This document shows positions 1 to 5,943 of a stretch of DNA of 10,077 bases, in pieces. The translations under genes were made by a program, and so were the position numbers. The notes under the pieces were generated by a model. The model saw nothing but the letters and a program-made list of their open reading frames with translations, had not been told where the DNA came from and searched no databases. The DNA is from DHVE2 group archaeon (GTDB lineage: Archaea; Thermoplasmatota; Thermoplasmata; Thermoplasmatales; Aciduliprofundaceae): assembly GCA_026986135.1 (NCBI GenBank), contig JALSPD010000113.1, positions 1 through 10,077 on the forward strand, written 5' to 3'. Each line of letters starts with the position of its first letter. Within the stretch, counting starts at the first letter, position 1.

Positions 1-2
1 CA

Positions 3-497
3 GTGCATGTAAAGGAGGAAGATGAAGTGAAACCATCTGGCTCTGCGTTTTCCGAGGAAGAGGGTGTTATGGAGGATGAAGGTGGAGAACTTGTGGATGA
101 ATCACCTCTGGAGGAGAATCCTGAAGAACCTCAAAAAACCTGTATCTTGAAGTGGGTTGATGGAAACCTCAGACCACATGAGGTTGAGATAAGTGACGAT
201 GTGTATATAGGTAAGAGAAAAGACAACAATGTTGTTTATCTGAAGACCAAGGATGGACGTGTTACCATTCCTCTGGGTATCGTTGATCTTGAGGATGAGA
301 TATCAGAGAAGCATCTTGAGATTCACCGTGAAGGTGGAAAGTGGTTCATAAGGGATCTTGGTAGCGAAAGGGGTACCATTGTCCGTGGAGATTACCTGCC
401 TGGCTGGTCCCGTGGAAAGGAGAGCGAATATCTTGAGCTTCAGGACGATGATGAGATACTGATAGGTAAGTATCTCATTACTGTTAAGATACAGTGA
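3..497 (+). CDS. FHA-domain protein (5' end possibly truncated)
   Basis: A phosphothreonine-binding FHA domain protein, probably the substrate-recognition or scaffold partner of the kinase that follows 7 nt downstream. Residues 1-45 (counted from the GTG at 3) are an acidic, low-complexity linker. Residues 46-164 carry the FHA signature: YIGKR (69-73, the usual GR loop), SEKHLEIH (101-108, the Ser and His of the phosphopeptide site) and DLGSERGTIVRG (118-129, matching the family's DLGSxNGTxVNG). No membrane segment is visible. The frame is open to the window edge, so the protein may be longer and this may be only its C-terminal end. Alternatively a GTG at 27 sits 8 nt after AGGAGG (13-18) and could be the true start. 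The FHA assignment is secure; the N-terminus is not. Confidence 0.88.
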   Translation: MHVKEEDEVKPSGSAFSEEEGVMEDEGGELVDESPLEENPEEPQKTCILKWVDGNLRPHEVEISDDVYIGKRKDNNVVYLKTKDGRVTIPLGIVDLEDEISEKHLEIHREGGKWFIRDLGSERGTIVRGDYLPGWSRGKESEYLELQDDDEILIGKYLITVKIQ

Positions 498-504
498 TGT
501 CTCT

Positions 505-1905
505 ATGCTTAGGCTAACAAGGAAAATCGCAACCACAAAGATGAGCGAGGTCTGGGAGGGATTCTTGGACGGCCAGCATGTGGCAGTTAAGAAGCCTGTG
601 GACGACGAGATGCTCAAACTAATACGCTTTGTAAAAGAGGCAAAATACTGGAAAGAGGTAAGCGATTTAGAAATTGATGGCGTTGCTAAGGTCGTGGGTA
701 TTGATGAGGACGAGCCATGGTTTGCAGTTGAGTTCATAGAGGGAGAGACCCTTGATAAGAACCTCAGGAACGCTAACATAAGGGAGATAATGTCACGAAT
801 GCTGGAGGTTTTAAGGATACTTTCGGTAGTCCATAAACACGGATACCTTCATCTTGATATAAAACCCAGCAACATTCTCATTGATAAATATGGTGATGTG
901 GTCTTTCTTGATTGGGGTCTGGCGGCAAGGATATTCAGAAAGTTAAAGGATGAGAAGTATACTTTCATAGGCACACCTTCATATGCACCTCCTGAGATGT
1001 GGGATCCCGATAAATACGGGACACCCGATCAGAGAAGCGATGTATATGAGGTTGGCACGACTTTTTATAGGGTGATAGCTAAGCAGGTACCATTTCATAA
1101 GAAGAGTGAGGTTCTAAGCGGAAAGATTAGGCCATTTCCGAAGCATGTACCTGAATGGGTTAAAAAAGTGATCCTTAAAGCTATCGCACCTGATATGAGC
1201 AAGAGGTATCAGAGTGCCATGGAGATGTATAGGGATGTACAGAAATGGCTTAAGAAAGAGAAGGTTCTGTGGAGAGGAATTTACAATGTGCGTTTCAGAA
1301 AATCTCTGCTAATAACTGCAAATCACGGTTTTAATTTTGTGGCTGATCAACCGAAACAGAGAAAAGCAGGAAAAGTCAGGGTGCCCATACCTTTTCCTGT
1401 GGACTCTATCGGTAAAATCAAAATCGCCGAGATTGAAGGGAAGAAAATCAAAGCATACAGAGAGGGTGTCTCTTTGTATTATGGCCTCAAGAAAACACTG
1501 AAACCAAACGAAACAGCAGAGCTATATCATGGGATGAAAATTCTCTATAAAAAAGAAGATGTGGGAAAACTTGACTATGGTTACAGGAATGTGGTATATG
1601 TTGACTTTATATCTGCGGATGTTGAGGTGGCACGTAAATATTTTGAATTTTTAAACTACCTTAGGGAAAAGAAAATAAAGTACCGTATAAAGCGTGGAGA
1701 TGGGATTATCAATATGGTTGCTCATAAAGTGCTTATAAGGGGAGAGAAGCCGGATGAGAGAATTGATACTGTTGTAAATATCAACGATAGACGCATTCAT
1801 TTTCGTCTATCTCCTGAGCTTCCCCTTGATTCAGACCTCCAGGTTTACGATCCAATCCGCAGAAATGCGGATATATTAAAAGACGCAATGAGGTGTGAAA
1901 TATGA
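505..1905 (+). CDS. Hanks-type Ser/Thr protein kinase with unknown C-terminal domain
   Basis: A cytoplasmic eukaryotic-like Ser/Thr kinase. Residues 1-250 hold the kinase fold: VAVK with Lys29, a helix-C Glu near 45, catalytic loop HLDIKPSN (116-123, Asp118, Asn123), metal-binding DWG (136-138, replacing DFG), activation segment GTPSYAPPE (156-164, PPE for APE), Asp179 of SDVYE and Arg234. The nucleotide loop reads IATTKMSEV (8-16): all three glycines of GxGxxG are replaced, yet Lys, Asp and DxG residues remain, so activity is plausible. Residues about 255-466 form a second, apparently beta-rich domain that I do not recognise; there is no transmembrane helix. ATG at 505 follows GTGAT (494-498), a weak Shine-Dalgarno match overlapping the FHA stop codon. 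The phosphatase start overlaps its stop codon, so FHA, kinase and phosphatase are probably co-translated. Confidence 0.94.
   Translation: MLRLTRKIATTKMSEVWEGFLDGQHVAVKKPVDDEMLKLIRFVKEAKYWKEVSDLEIDGVAKVVGIDEDEPWFAVEFIEGETLDKNLRNANIREIMSRMLEVLRILSVVHKHGYLHLDIKPSNILIDKYGDVVFLDWGLAARIFRKLKDEKYTFIGTPSYAPPEMWDPDKYGTPDQRSDVYEVGTTFYRVIAKQVPFHKKSEVLSGKIRPFPKHVPEWVKKVILKAIAPDMSKRYQSAMEMYRDVQKWLKKEKVLWRGIYNVRFRKSLLITANHGFNFVADQPKQRKAGKVRVPIPFPVDSIGKIKIAEIEGKKIKAYREGVSLYYGLKKTLKPNETAELYHGMKILYKKEDVGKLDYGYRNVVYVDFISADVEVARKYFEFLNYLREKKIKYRIKRGDGIINMVAHKVLIRGEKPDERIDTVVNINDRRIHFRLSPELPLDSDLQVYDPIRRNADILKDAMRCEI
1891..1895 (+). promoter_or_regulatory. Ribosome binding site of the PP2C gene
   Basis: AGGTG lies inside the last kinase codons, 6 nt before the ATG at 1902. 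It fits translational coupling through the ATGA start/stop overlap at 1902-1905. Confidence 0.6.
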
Positions 1906-2630
1906 GAGTGTATGGGATTAGTGATGTGGGGCGCAGACGGAGGAACAACGAGGATTCCTACCTGATAGACAGGGTTGAGATATTTGAAGATGGGAAGAAG
2001 AGGGTTTTCTATGTTCTGGCCGTGGCAGATGGTATGGGTGGTCATGCCGCGGGGGAGGTGGCAAGCGGTCTTGCAGTTGAGCGTCTTACAGCGGCACCTC
2101 TTACCTATCTTGCTGGAGATGTTGAGGGAATACGAAAGATAATAGAGTTTGTGAACAAGAAGGTGCATGAGAGATCTGAGAAGATGAACAAAAAGATGGG
2201 TACTACACTTGTTGCAGCGCTTATAGAAGGCACCACAGGATACATATTCAATGTGGGAGACAGCAGGGCTTATCTGTTCAGGAAAGGAAAACTGAGGAGA
2301 ATAACAAAAGATCATTCTGTTATTCAGGAACTTCTGGACAAAGGACTTATTACCAAAGAGGAGGCTGCAACTCATCCAGATAGACACGTTATTACGATGG
2401 CCATAGGTACAAAAGATCATGTAAATCCAGATACTTACACAATTCACTTTGAGAGGGGCGATCTTCTCATGCTTTGCAGTGATGGGGTTCATGATATGCT
2501 AAACGATGAGGAGCTTGAGGCAATTATGAATGAAAACACGCGTCTAAGCGATATTGCAGGAGAAATAGTGAAACAGGCAAACGAGAAGGGAGGCAAGGAC
2601 AACATCACGGTGGTTCTAGCTAGAATCTGA
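1902..2630 (+). CDS. PP2C-family Ser/Thr protein phosphatase
   Basis: A metal-dependent (PPM/PP2C) phosphatase of 242 residues, the bacterial/archaeal minimal form consisting of the catalytic domain alone. Motifs in order: RRNNEDSY (13-20), ADGMGGHAAGE (42-52, with metal ligand Asp43), GTTL (100-103), NVGDSRAY (117-124), TKDHS (135-139), CSDGVHD (192-198, metal ligand Asp194) and GGKDNITVV (230-238, metal ligand Asp233). All the expected metal-binding aspartates are present, so it should be active. No signal peptide or membrane helix. It overlaps the kinase stop by 4 nt and most likely reverses phosphorylation by that kinase, with the FHA protein as reader or target. The pairing is inferred from adjacency and from the common kinase-phosphatase-FHA grouping in prokaryotes. 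Confidence 0.97.
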   Translation: MRVYGISDVGRRRRNNEDSYLIDRVEIFEDGKKRVFYVLAVADGMGGHAAGEVASGLAVERLTAAPLTYLAGDVEGIRKIIEFVNKKVHERSEKMNKKMGTTLVAALIEGTTGYIFNVGDSRAYLFRKGKLRRITKDHSVIQELLDKGLITKEEAATHPDRHVITMAIGTKDHVNPDTYTIHFERGDLLMLCSDGVHDMLNDEELEAIMNENTRLSDIAGEIVKQANEKGGKDNITVVLARI

Positions 2631-2640
2631 AAATATAATA
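2631..2640 (+). promoter_or_regulatory. TATA-like promoter of the tsaC-map unit
   Basis: AAATATAATA directly follows the phosphatase stop. Its centre (about 2636) lies 28 nt before the ATG at 2664 but only 4 nt before the ATG at 2640. Archaeal transcription usually starts 25-28 nt after the box centre, so the mRNA would begin near 2662. This supports a leaderless message starting at 2664. Confidence 0.5.
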
Positions 2641-2665
2641 TGGGGGTGCGCCAATTATCCCCCAT
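2640..2665. repeat. GC-rich inverted repeat at the tsaC start
   Basis: ATGGGGG (2640-2646) is an exact reverse complement of CCCCCAT (2659-2665), separated by 12 nt. The left arm lies between the TATA box and the predicted transcription start; the right arm covers that start and the ATG at 2664. It could be an operator or chance. If transcription began further upstream, it could instead fold in RNA and hide the start codon. Confidence 0.45.
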
Positions 2666-3233
2666 GATTCTACCCTGCAATTTAGAATCTGTGGATGTGA
2701 TTGAGGAGACCACCAGGCACGAGCCTGTGGTGATTCCTACCGATACGCTTTATGGCCTTGCTATGAGCATATATGGAGATGTATCCTTGATATATTCTCT
2801 CAAGGGCAGGGATCTGAACAAGAGGATACCGGTGGGTGTTAGCGATGTGGAGATGATGAAAAACATAGCATTTGTGGATGAGATCGCTATGAAAATTGTT
2901 GGCAGTTTTCTGCCAGGGGGTGTTACCCTGGTTTTAAGAAGCAAGATTCCTGAGATCACCGGTCCCACGGTGGGTGTTCGTATTCCCGCTCACCCCATAC
3001 CCATTGAGCTTGCGAGAAGAGTTGGCCCAATCACACTTACAAGTGCAAATATATCAGGAGAGAGGAATCCAGTCAGGATTGAGGATACCATGGGGTTGAA
3101 GGTAAAATATCGCATTGATTGCGGTATTCTTCCAGGTACACCATCCACCGTGATTGAGGTTATTGACGGAATTAAATTAATAAGAGAGGGTGTAATTCCC
3201 TTTTCAGCGATCCTAAATGTCCTGGAGGACTGA
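2664..3233 (+). CDS. tsaC: TsaC/Sua5-family threonylcarbamoyl-AMP synthase
   Basis: A YrdC-domain protein that condenses threonine, bicarbonate and ATP into threonylcarbamoyl-AMP, the first step of t6A formation at position 37 of ANN-decoding tRNAs. From the ATG at 2664 it has 189 residues. Motifs: PTDTLYGL (25-32), KGR (47-49), PGGVTLVL (84-91), VGVRIPAHP (103-111), TSANISG (126-132) and IREGVIP (173-179). Lys47, Arg49, Ser127 and Asn129 match the conserved tetrad of the family. It lacks the extra C-terminal domain of full-length Sua5, so it is TsaC-like; a YciO-type paralogue cannot be fully excluded. An in-frame ATG at 2640 would add 8 residues but lies almost within the TATA box. It is followed 2 nt later by methionine aminopeptidase, suggesting one transcript. 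Confidence 0.9.
   Translation: MILPCNLESVDVIEETTRHEPVVIPTDTLYGLAMSIYGDVSLIYSLKGRDLNKRIPVGVSDVEMMKNIAFVDEIAMKIVGSFLPGGVTLVLRSKIPEITGPTVGVRIPAHPIPIELARRVGPITLTSANISGERNPVRIEDTMGLKVKYRIDCGILPGTPSTVIEVIDGIKLIREGVIPFSAILNVLED
3224..3228 (+). promoter_or_regulatory. Shine-Dalgarno site of map
   Basis: GGAGG, inside the last codons of the tsaC-like gene, ends 7 nt before the ATG at 3236 and fixes that start. This internal operon gene has a strong Shine-Dalgarno site, whereas the promoter-proximal genes nearby appear leaderless. Confidence 0.75.
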
Positions 3234-3235
3234 AT

Positions 3236-4099
3236 ATGGACCTTAAAAAGTATGTTGAGGCTGGCAAGATAGGCAAGGAGGCCAGAGAATACGGTATTGA
3301 TTTGATAAAAGAGGGTGTTTCATATTATGAGGTGGCCGAGAAAGTTGAGAAATACATTATTGATGCGGGCGCATTTCCAGCATTTCCAGTTAATATTTCT
3401 GTAAATAATGTAGCAGCCCACTATACGCCTGTTAAAAATGATGGTCTTGCTTTCAAGAGGGGCGATGTGGTCAAGCTGGATCTGGGTGCTCATATAGATG
3501 GGTATATTTCTGATACTGCGGTGACCGTGGAGGTTGGCACTAACAGATGGGAGGATCTAATTGAAGCTTCAAGTTCTGCCCTGAAGGAAGCGCTAAAAGC
3601 GCTACGTCCGGGAATTGAGGTCAGGGAACTGGGACGAATAATTGAAAATGAAATAAAGATGCGTGGATACAATCCTGTGTACAATCTTACAGGGCATGGT
3701 CTTGCAAGATATGATCTCCATCACGGTATAAGCATACCTAACTATGATGACGGATCCAGAGCCACTTTAAGACCCGGGATGGCTTTTGCCATTGAGCCGT
3801 TTGCCACCAATGGAAAGGGCCAGGTACGTAATGGAAAGGGAGGCAACATATACATGCTTCTTCGTTTCATGAATCTGAGTGGCTTCTATGAGGAACTATA
3901 CAGGCGTTTCAGAACCCTGCCCTTTGCTGCGCGATGGTGTGATTTTCATGAGGATTATGAATCTCTTCTTTCTCGTGGTGTTAAAAAGGGTTTTCTGTAT
4001 CATTTTCCCATACTACAGGAGAGAAGGAAGTATGTGGTTGCACAGACAGAGCATACGGTTGTAATGCTTGATGACGGTCCAATAATTACCACCGAATAG
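3236..4099 (+). CDS. map: Methionine aminopeptidase, type 2
   Basis: The cytosolic dimetal enzyme that removes the initiator methionine from nascent proteins. Its 287 residues match the usual length of archaeal MetAP2, without the N-terminal extension of eukaryotic forms. Visible active-site residues: His62 (AAHYTP), metal ligands Asp82 (KLDLG), Asp93 (SDTAVTV), His154 (TGHGLARYDLHHG), Glu187 (AIEPFAT) and Glu272 (AQTEHTV). The insert between His154 and the last Glu, including the helical region about 205-250, is the type-2 subdomain. It is probably co-transcribed with the tsaC-like gene (2-nt gap, GGAGG ribosome site). The frame ends in TAG at 4097-4099 and the next gene has its own TATA box. 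Confidence 0.97.
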   Translation: MDLKKYVEAGKIGKEAREYGIDLIKEGVSYYEVAEKVEKYIIDAGAFPAFPVNISVNNVAAHYTPVKNDGLAFKRGDVVKLDLGAHIDGYISDTAVTVEVGTNRWEDLIEASSSALKEALKALRPGIEVRELGRIIENEIKMRGYNPVYNLTGHGLARYDLHHGISIPNYDDGSRATLRPGMAFAIEPFATNGKGQVRNGKGGNIYMLLRFMNLSGFYEELYRRFRTLPFAARWCDFHEDYESLLSRGVKKGFLYHFPILQERRKYVVAQTEHTVVMLDDGPIITTE

Positions 4100-4116
4100 C
4101 GAAAAATCGCGATAAT

Positions 4117-4126
4117 ATTAAATATT
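4117..4126 (+). promoter_or_regulatory. TATA-like promoter of the small membrane protein
   Basis: ATTAAATATT is centred about 25 nt before the ATG at 4146, the spacing expected for a leaderless archaeal message. No Shine-Dalgarno sequence precedes that ATG. Confidence 0.5.
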
Positions 4127-4145
4127 CTTTTGCGGATACCTCAGT

Positions 4146-4577
4146 ATGAATAAGATACTTCTCGTGTCCGGACTGGTTTTTGTTATAATAGGTATAGTTT
4201 TACTGGGAACCTTTCCCTGGGCATTTTATAAAAATGCTAAGGATGTGAAACTTGATGATTATAAGGAGGGAGACAAGGTTACAGTATACGGAAAGATAAC
4301 GGATGTTGAATACAGCGATCTTATAAACAAGACTGTCATAGAGCTTGAGCATAATCTAACCGTTTATCTTGACGGTAAGCTTAAAGGCTATGATGTTGGA
4401 GATTTTGTCTTCATGACCATTGAGAAGAAGGATCTCGTTCAGTTCGGAAATTTCAAGATAAGTGGCTGGCACACTGTGGCAAAAGACATTCATAGAGTTA
4501 GCGATATATTGCTCTATTTCTACGCCCTGATATTCCTGGGAGTTGTTATAGCGGTGATAGCCATATTTATCCGATAA
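4146..4577 (+). CDS. Small membrane protein with OB-like middle domain
   Basis: Not recognised as a named family. The 143 residues form two hydrophobic helices, about 4-26 and 120-142, around a soluble middle of roughly 90 residues. The middle (about 40-95) alternates short beta-like segments and contains EGDKVTVYGKITDV (41-54) and YDVGDFVFMTIE (82-93), a pattern reminiscent of OB-fold or NfeD/CcmE-type beta barrels; this is an inference from the pattern, not a match. With only three residues before helix 1 and one after helix 2, both ends probably lie on one side and the domain on the other, possibly outside the cell. It stands alone between map and tiaS, with its own TATA box, so its neighbours say little about function. 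Confidence 0.75.
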   Translation: MNKILLVSGLVFVIIGIVLLGTFPWAFYKNAKDVKLDDYKEGDKVTVYGKITDVEYSDLINKTVIELEHNLTVYLDGKLKGYDVGDFVFMTIEKKDLVQFGNFKISGWHTVAKDIHRVSDILLYFYALIFLGVVIAVIAIFIR

Positions 4578-4580
4578 TTC

Positions 4581-4588
4581 CATATATG
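4581..4588 (+). promoter_or_regulatory. TATA-like promoter of tiaS
   Basis: CATATATG, 4 nt after the preceding stop codon, is centred about 24 nt before the GTG start at 4608. No ribosome site lies between, which fits a leaderless message. Confidence 0.5.
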
Positions 4589-4600
4589 GGTATCCATTTC

Positions 4601-4607
4601 TTTTTTT
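4601..4607 (+). terminator. T-tract, possible terminator of the 4146 gene
   Basis: Seven T residues lie 23 nt after the stop at 4577 and directly before the tiaS start. Archaeal termination commonly uses U-runs without hairpins. It overlaps the tiaS initiation region, so it could equally be part of that promoter's initiator. Confidence 0.3.
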
Positions 4608-5909
4608 GTGTATCTTGGCATTGATGACACCGATTCTCGTGAGGGAATGTGCACGACGTATGTGGGTTTAGTGAGCATTCTAAATCTAATTGAAGATGGG
4701 TATTATATTATTGGCTATCCCAGACTTGTCAGGTTGAATCCGAATATCCCATGGAAAACCCGTGGCAATGGTGCTGTGGCTATACGGTTCGGACGTGGTG
4801 CCGGTGAAAGAATAAAAATAGGAACTTACAAAGGTGAGGATATTTATGCGTATTCCAGAGAGAAAAAAGGATCTCCGAGATTTCGTCTGGAGGAGTTTGC
4901 AGATCACATATCTGGGCTGTTTGTTGTTGAGGATGAAAACACAAACCCTGGGATTGTTTTTTCTGAGAAGAAGCTCCGTGAATTTCTGTACTGGCGTGCT
5001 GTGAGAAGCGTGGTTGAATTGGAGGAAGTTGAAACCTTGCTGATAAATTCAAAAGCAGAATATCTTAAATTCAAACTTGGACGTGGAATAATCGGAGCAG
5101 CGGCTTCAATAGCATGGAGAGCCCGAAGAAAAACCTATGAAGTACTCACCTATTCCAGGGAATCCGACAGATACGTATCCCATGAAAGCGCTATTGCTCT
5201 TGATACTCTCTTTCCGACAACCTTTGACAATTACGATTATCAGAACGAATATCTTGCGATAAAGCCCAATTCACACACTCCTGTTCTGTTTGGAATTAGA
5301 GGAACAGTCCCCGATGATTTGTTGAAGGCCGTTGAAACTGTGGAGAGTAGCCCATATGAGGCATTTCTAATTTATGAAACAAACCAGGCAAGTGATGATC
5401 ATCTGGTCAGAAAAAAAATAAGGGATGTAAGGCCCTATGAAAGTGTTATACTTCGTGGCAGGGTATTGAGCAAACCCAGAAGAATTCCTGGTGGTCATGT
5501 TATATTTAAAATTGGTGATTCCACAGGATCCATAGAATGTGCTGCTTACGAGCCCACCAAGCAGTTCAGGAATGTCGTAAACTCCTTGGTTCCAGGGGAT
5601 ACTGTGGAGGTTTATGGTGGTGTTAGAGGTGATCCCCTTACGGTGAACCTTGAGAAGATCTTCATTGAACATGCCCCTCCTTACAGGCTGAAAATTGCAA
5701 ACCCAAGATGTCCTGTATGTGGGAGGAGGATGGAGAGTATTGGAAGAAACAGAGGATACAGGTGTAGAAGATGCGGCACCCGTGCCGGTGAGTCTGAGGC
5801 GGAATATGCGGTGGTGGTAAGGAACATTGAAGGATTTCATGAGGTTCCTGTTATAGCAAGGAGGCACCTATCCAGGCCATTGAAGCTTATGGAATTGAGA
5901 AAACAATGA
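4608..5909 (+). CDS. tiaS: tRNA-Ile2 2-agmatinylcytidine synthetase TiaS
   Basis: Uses ATP and agmatine to convert C34 of the CAU anticodon of tRNA-Ile2 to agmatidine, so that it reads AUA rather than AUG; it is essential in archaea that use this route. The 433 residues show the family's order: an N-terminal kinase-like domain beginning YLGIDDTDSREGMCTTY (2-18; Asp7, Asp8 and Thr16 in the catalytic/autophosphorylation region), a ferredoxin-like domain in the middle, an OB fold (about 276-355, VILRGRV and GDSTGSIECAAYEP) and a zinc ribbon with CPVC (368-371) and CRRC (386-389). GTG at 4608 is chosen because the DDTDS motif starts six residues later, as in relatives, and because of TATA spacing. 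Nothing appears truncated. Confidence 0.96.
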   Translation: MYLGIDDTDSREGMCTTYVGLVSILNLIEDGYYIIGYPRLVRLNPNIPWKTRGNGAVAIRFGRGAGERIKIGTYKGEDIYAYSREKKGSPRFRLEEFADHISGLFVVEDENTNPGIVFSEKKLREFLYWRAVRSVVELEEVETLLINSKAEYLKFKLGRGIIGAAASIAWRARRKTYEVLTYSRESDRYVSHESAIALDTLFPTTFDNYDYQNEYLAIKPNSHTPVLFGIRGTVPDDLLKAVETVESSPYEAFLIYETNQASDDHLVRKKIRDVRPYESVILRGRVLSKPRRIPGGHVIFKIGDSTGSIECAAYEPTKQFRNVVNSLVPGDTVEVYGGVRGDPLTVNLEKIFIEHAPPYRLKIANPRCPVCGRRMESIGRNRGYRCRRCGTRAGESEAEYAVVVRNIEGFHEVPVIARRHLSRPLKLMELRKQ

Positions 5910-5910
5910 G

Positions 5911-5922
5911 AAATCTTTTTTA
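5911..5922 (+). promoter_or_regulatory. T-rich box before the coiled-coil gene: promoter and/or terminator
   Basis: AAATCTTTTTTA lies 1 nt after the tiaS stop. Its T-rich core (centre about 5918) is 26 nt before the ATG at 5944, so it may be a TATA element with a purine-rich BRE in front. The T6 run could also terminate tiaS. It is a poorer TATA match than the other boxes in the window. Confidence 0.35.
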
Positions 5923-5943
5923 GGTTAAGTGCATTTTGCAATT

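Noticed and set aside
1845..2492. A 215-codon minus-strand open frame
   Set aside because: It is a shadow of the PP2C gene, whose metal-binding motifs are complete on the plus strand.
4099..4110. Small hairpin GCGA-AAAA-TCGC after map
   Set aside because: A 4-bp stem is too weak for a terminator claim, has no T-run directly after it, and is expected by chance.
5392..5398. GTGATGA, like a C box of a C/D guide RNA
   Set aside because: No matching D box at the right distance, and it lies inside tiaS coding sequence.
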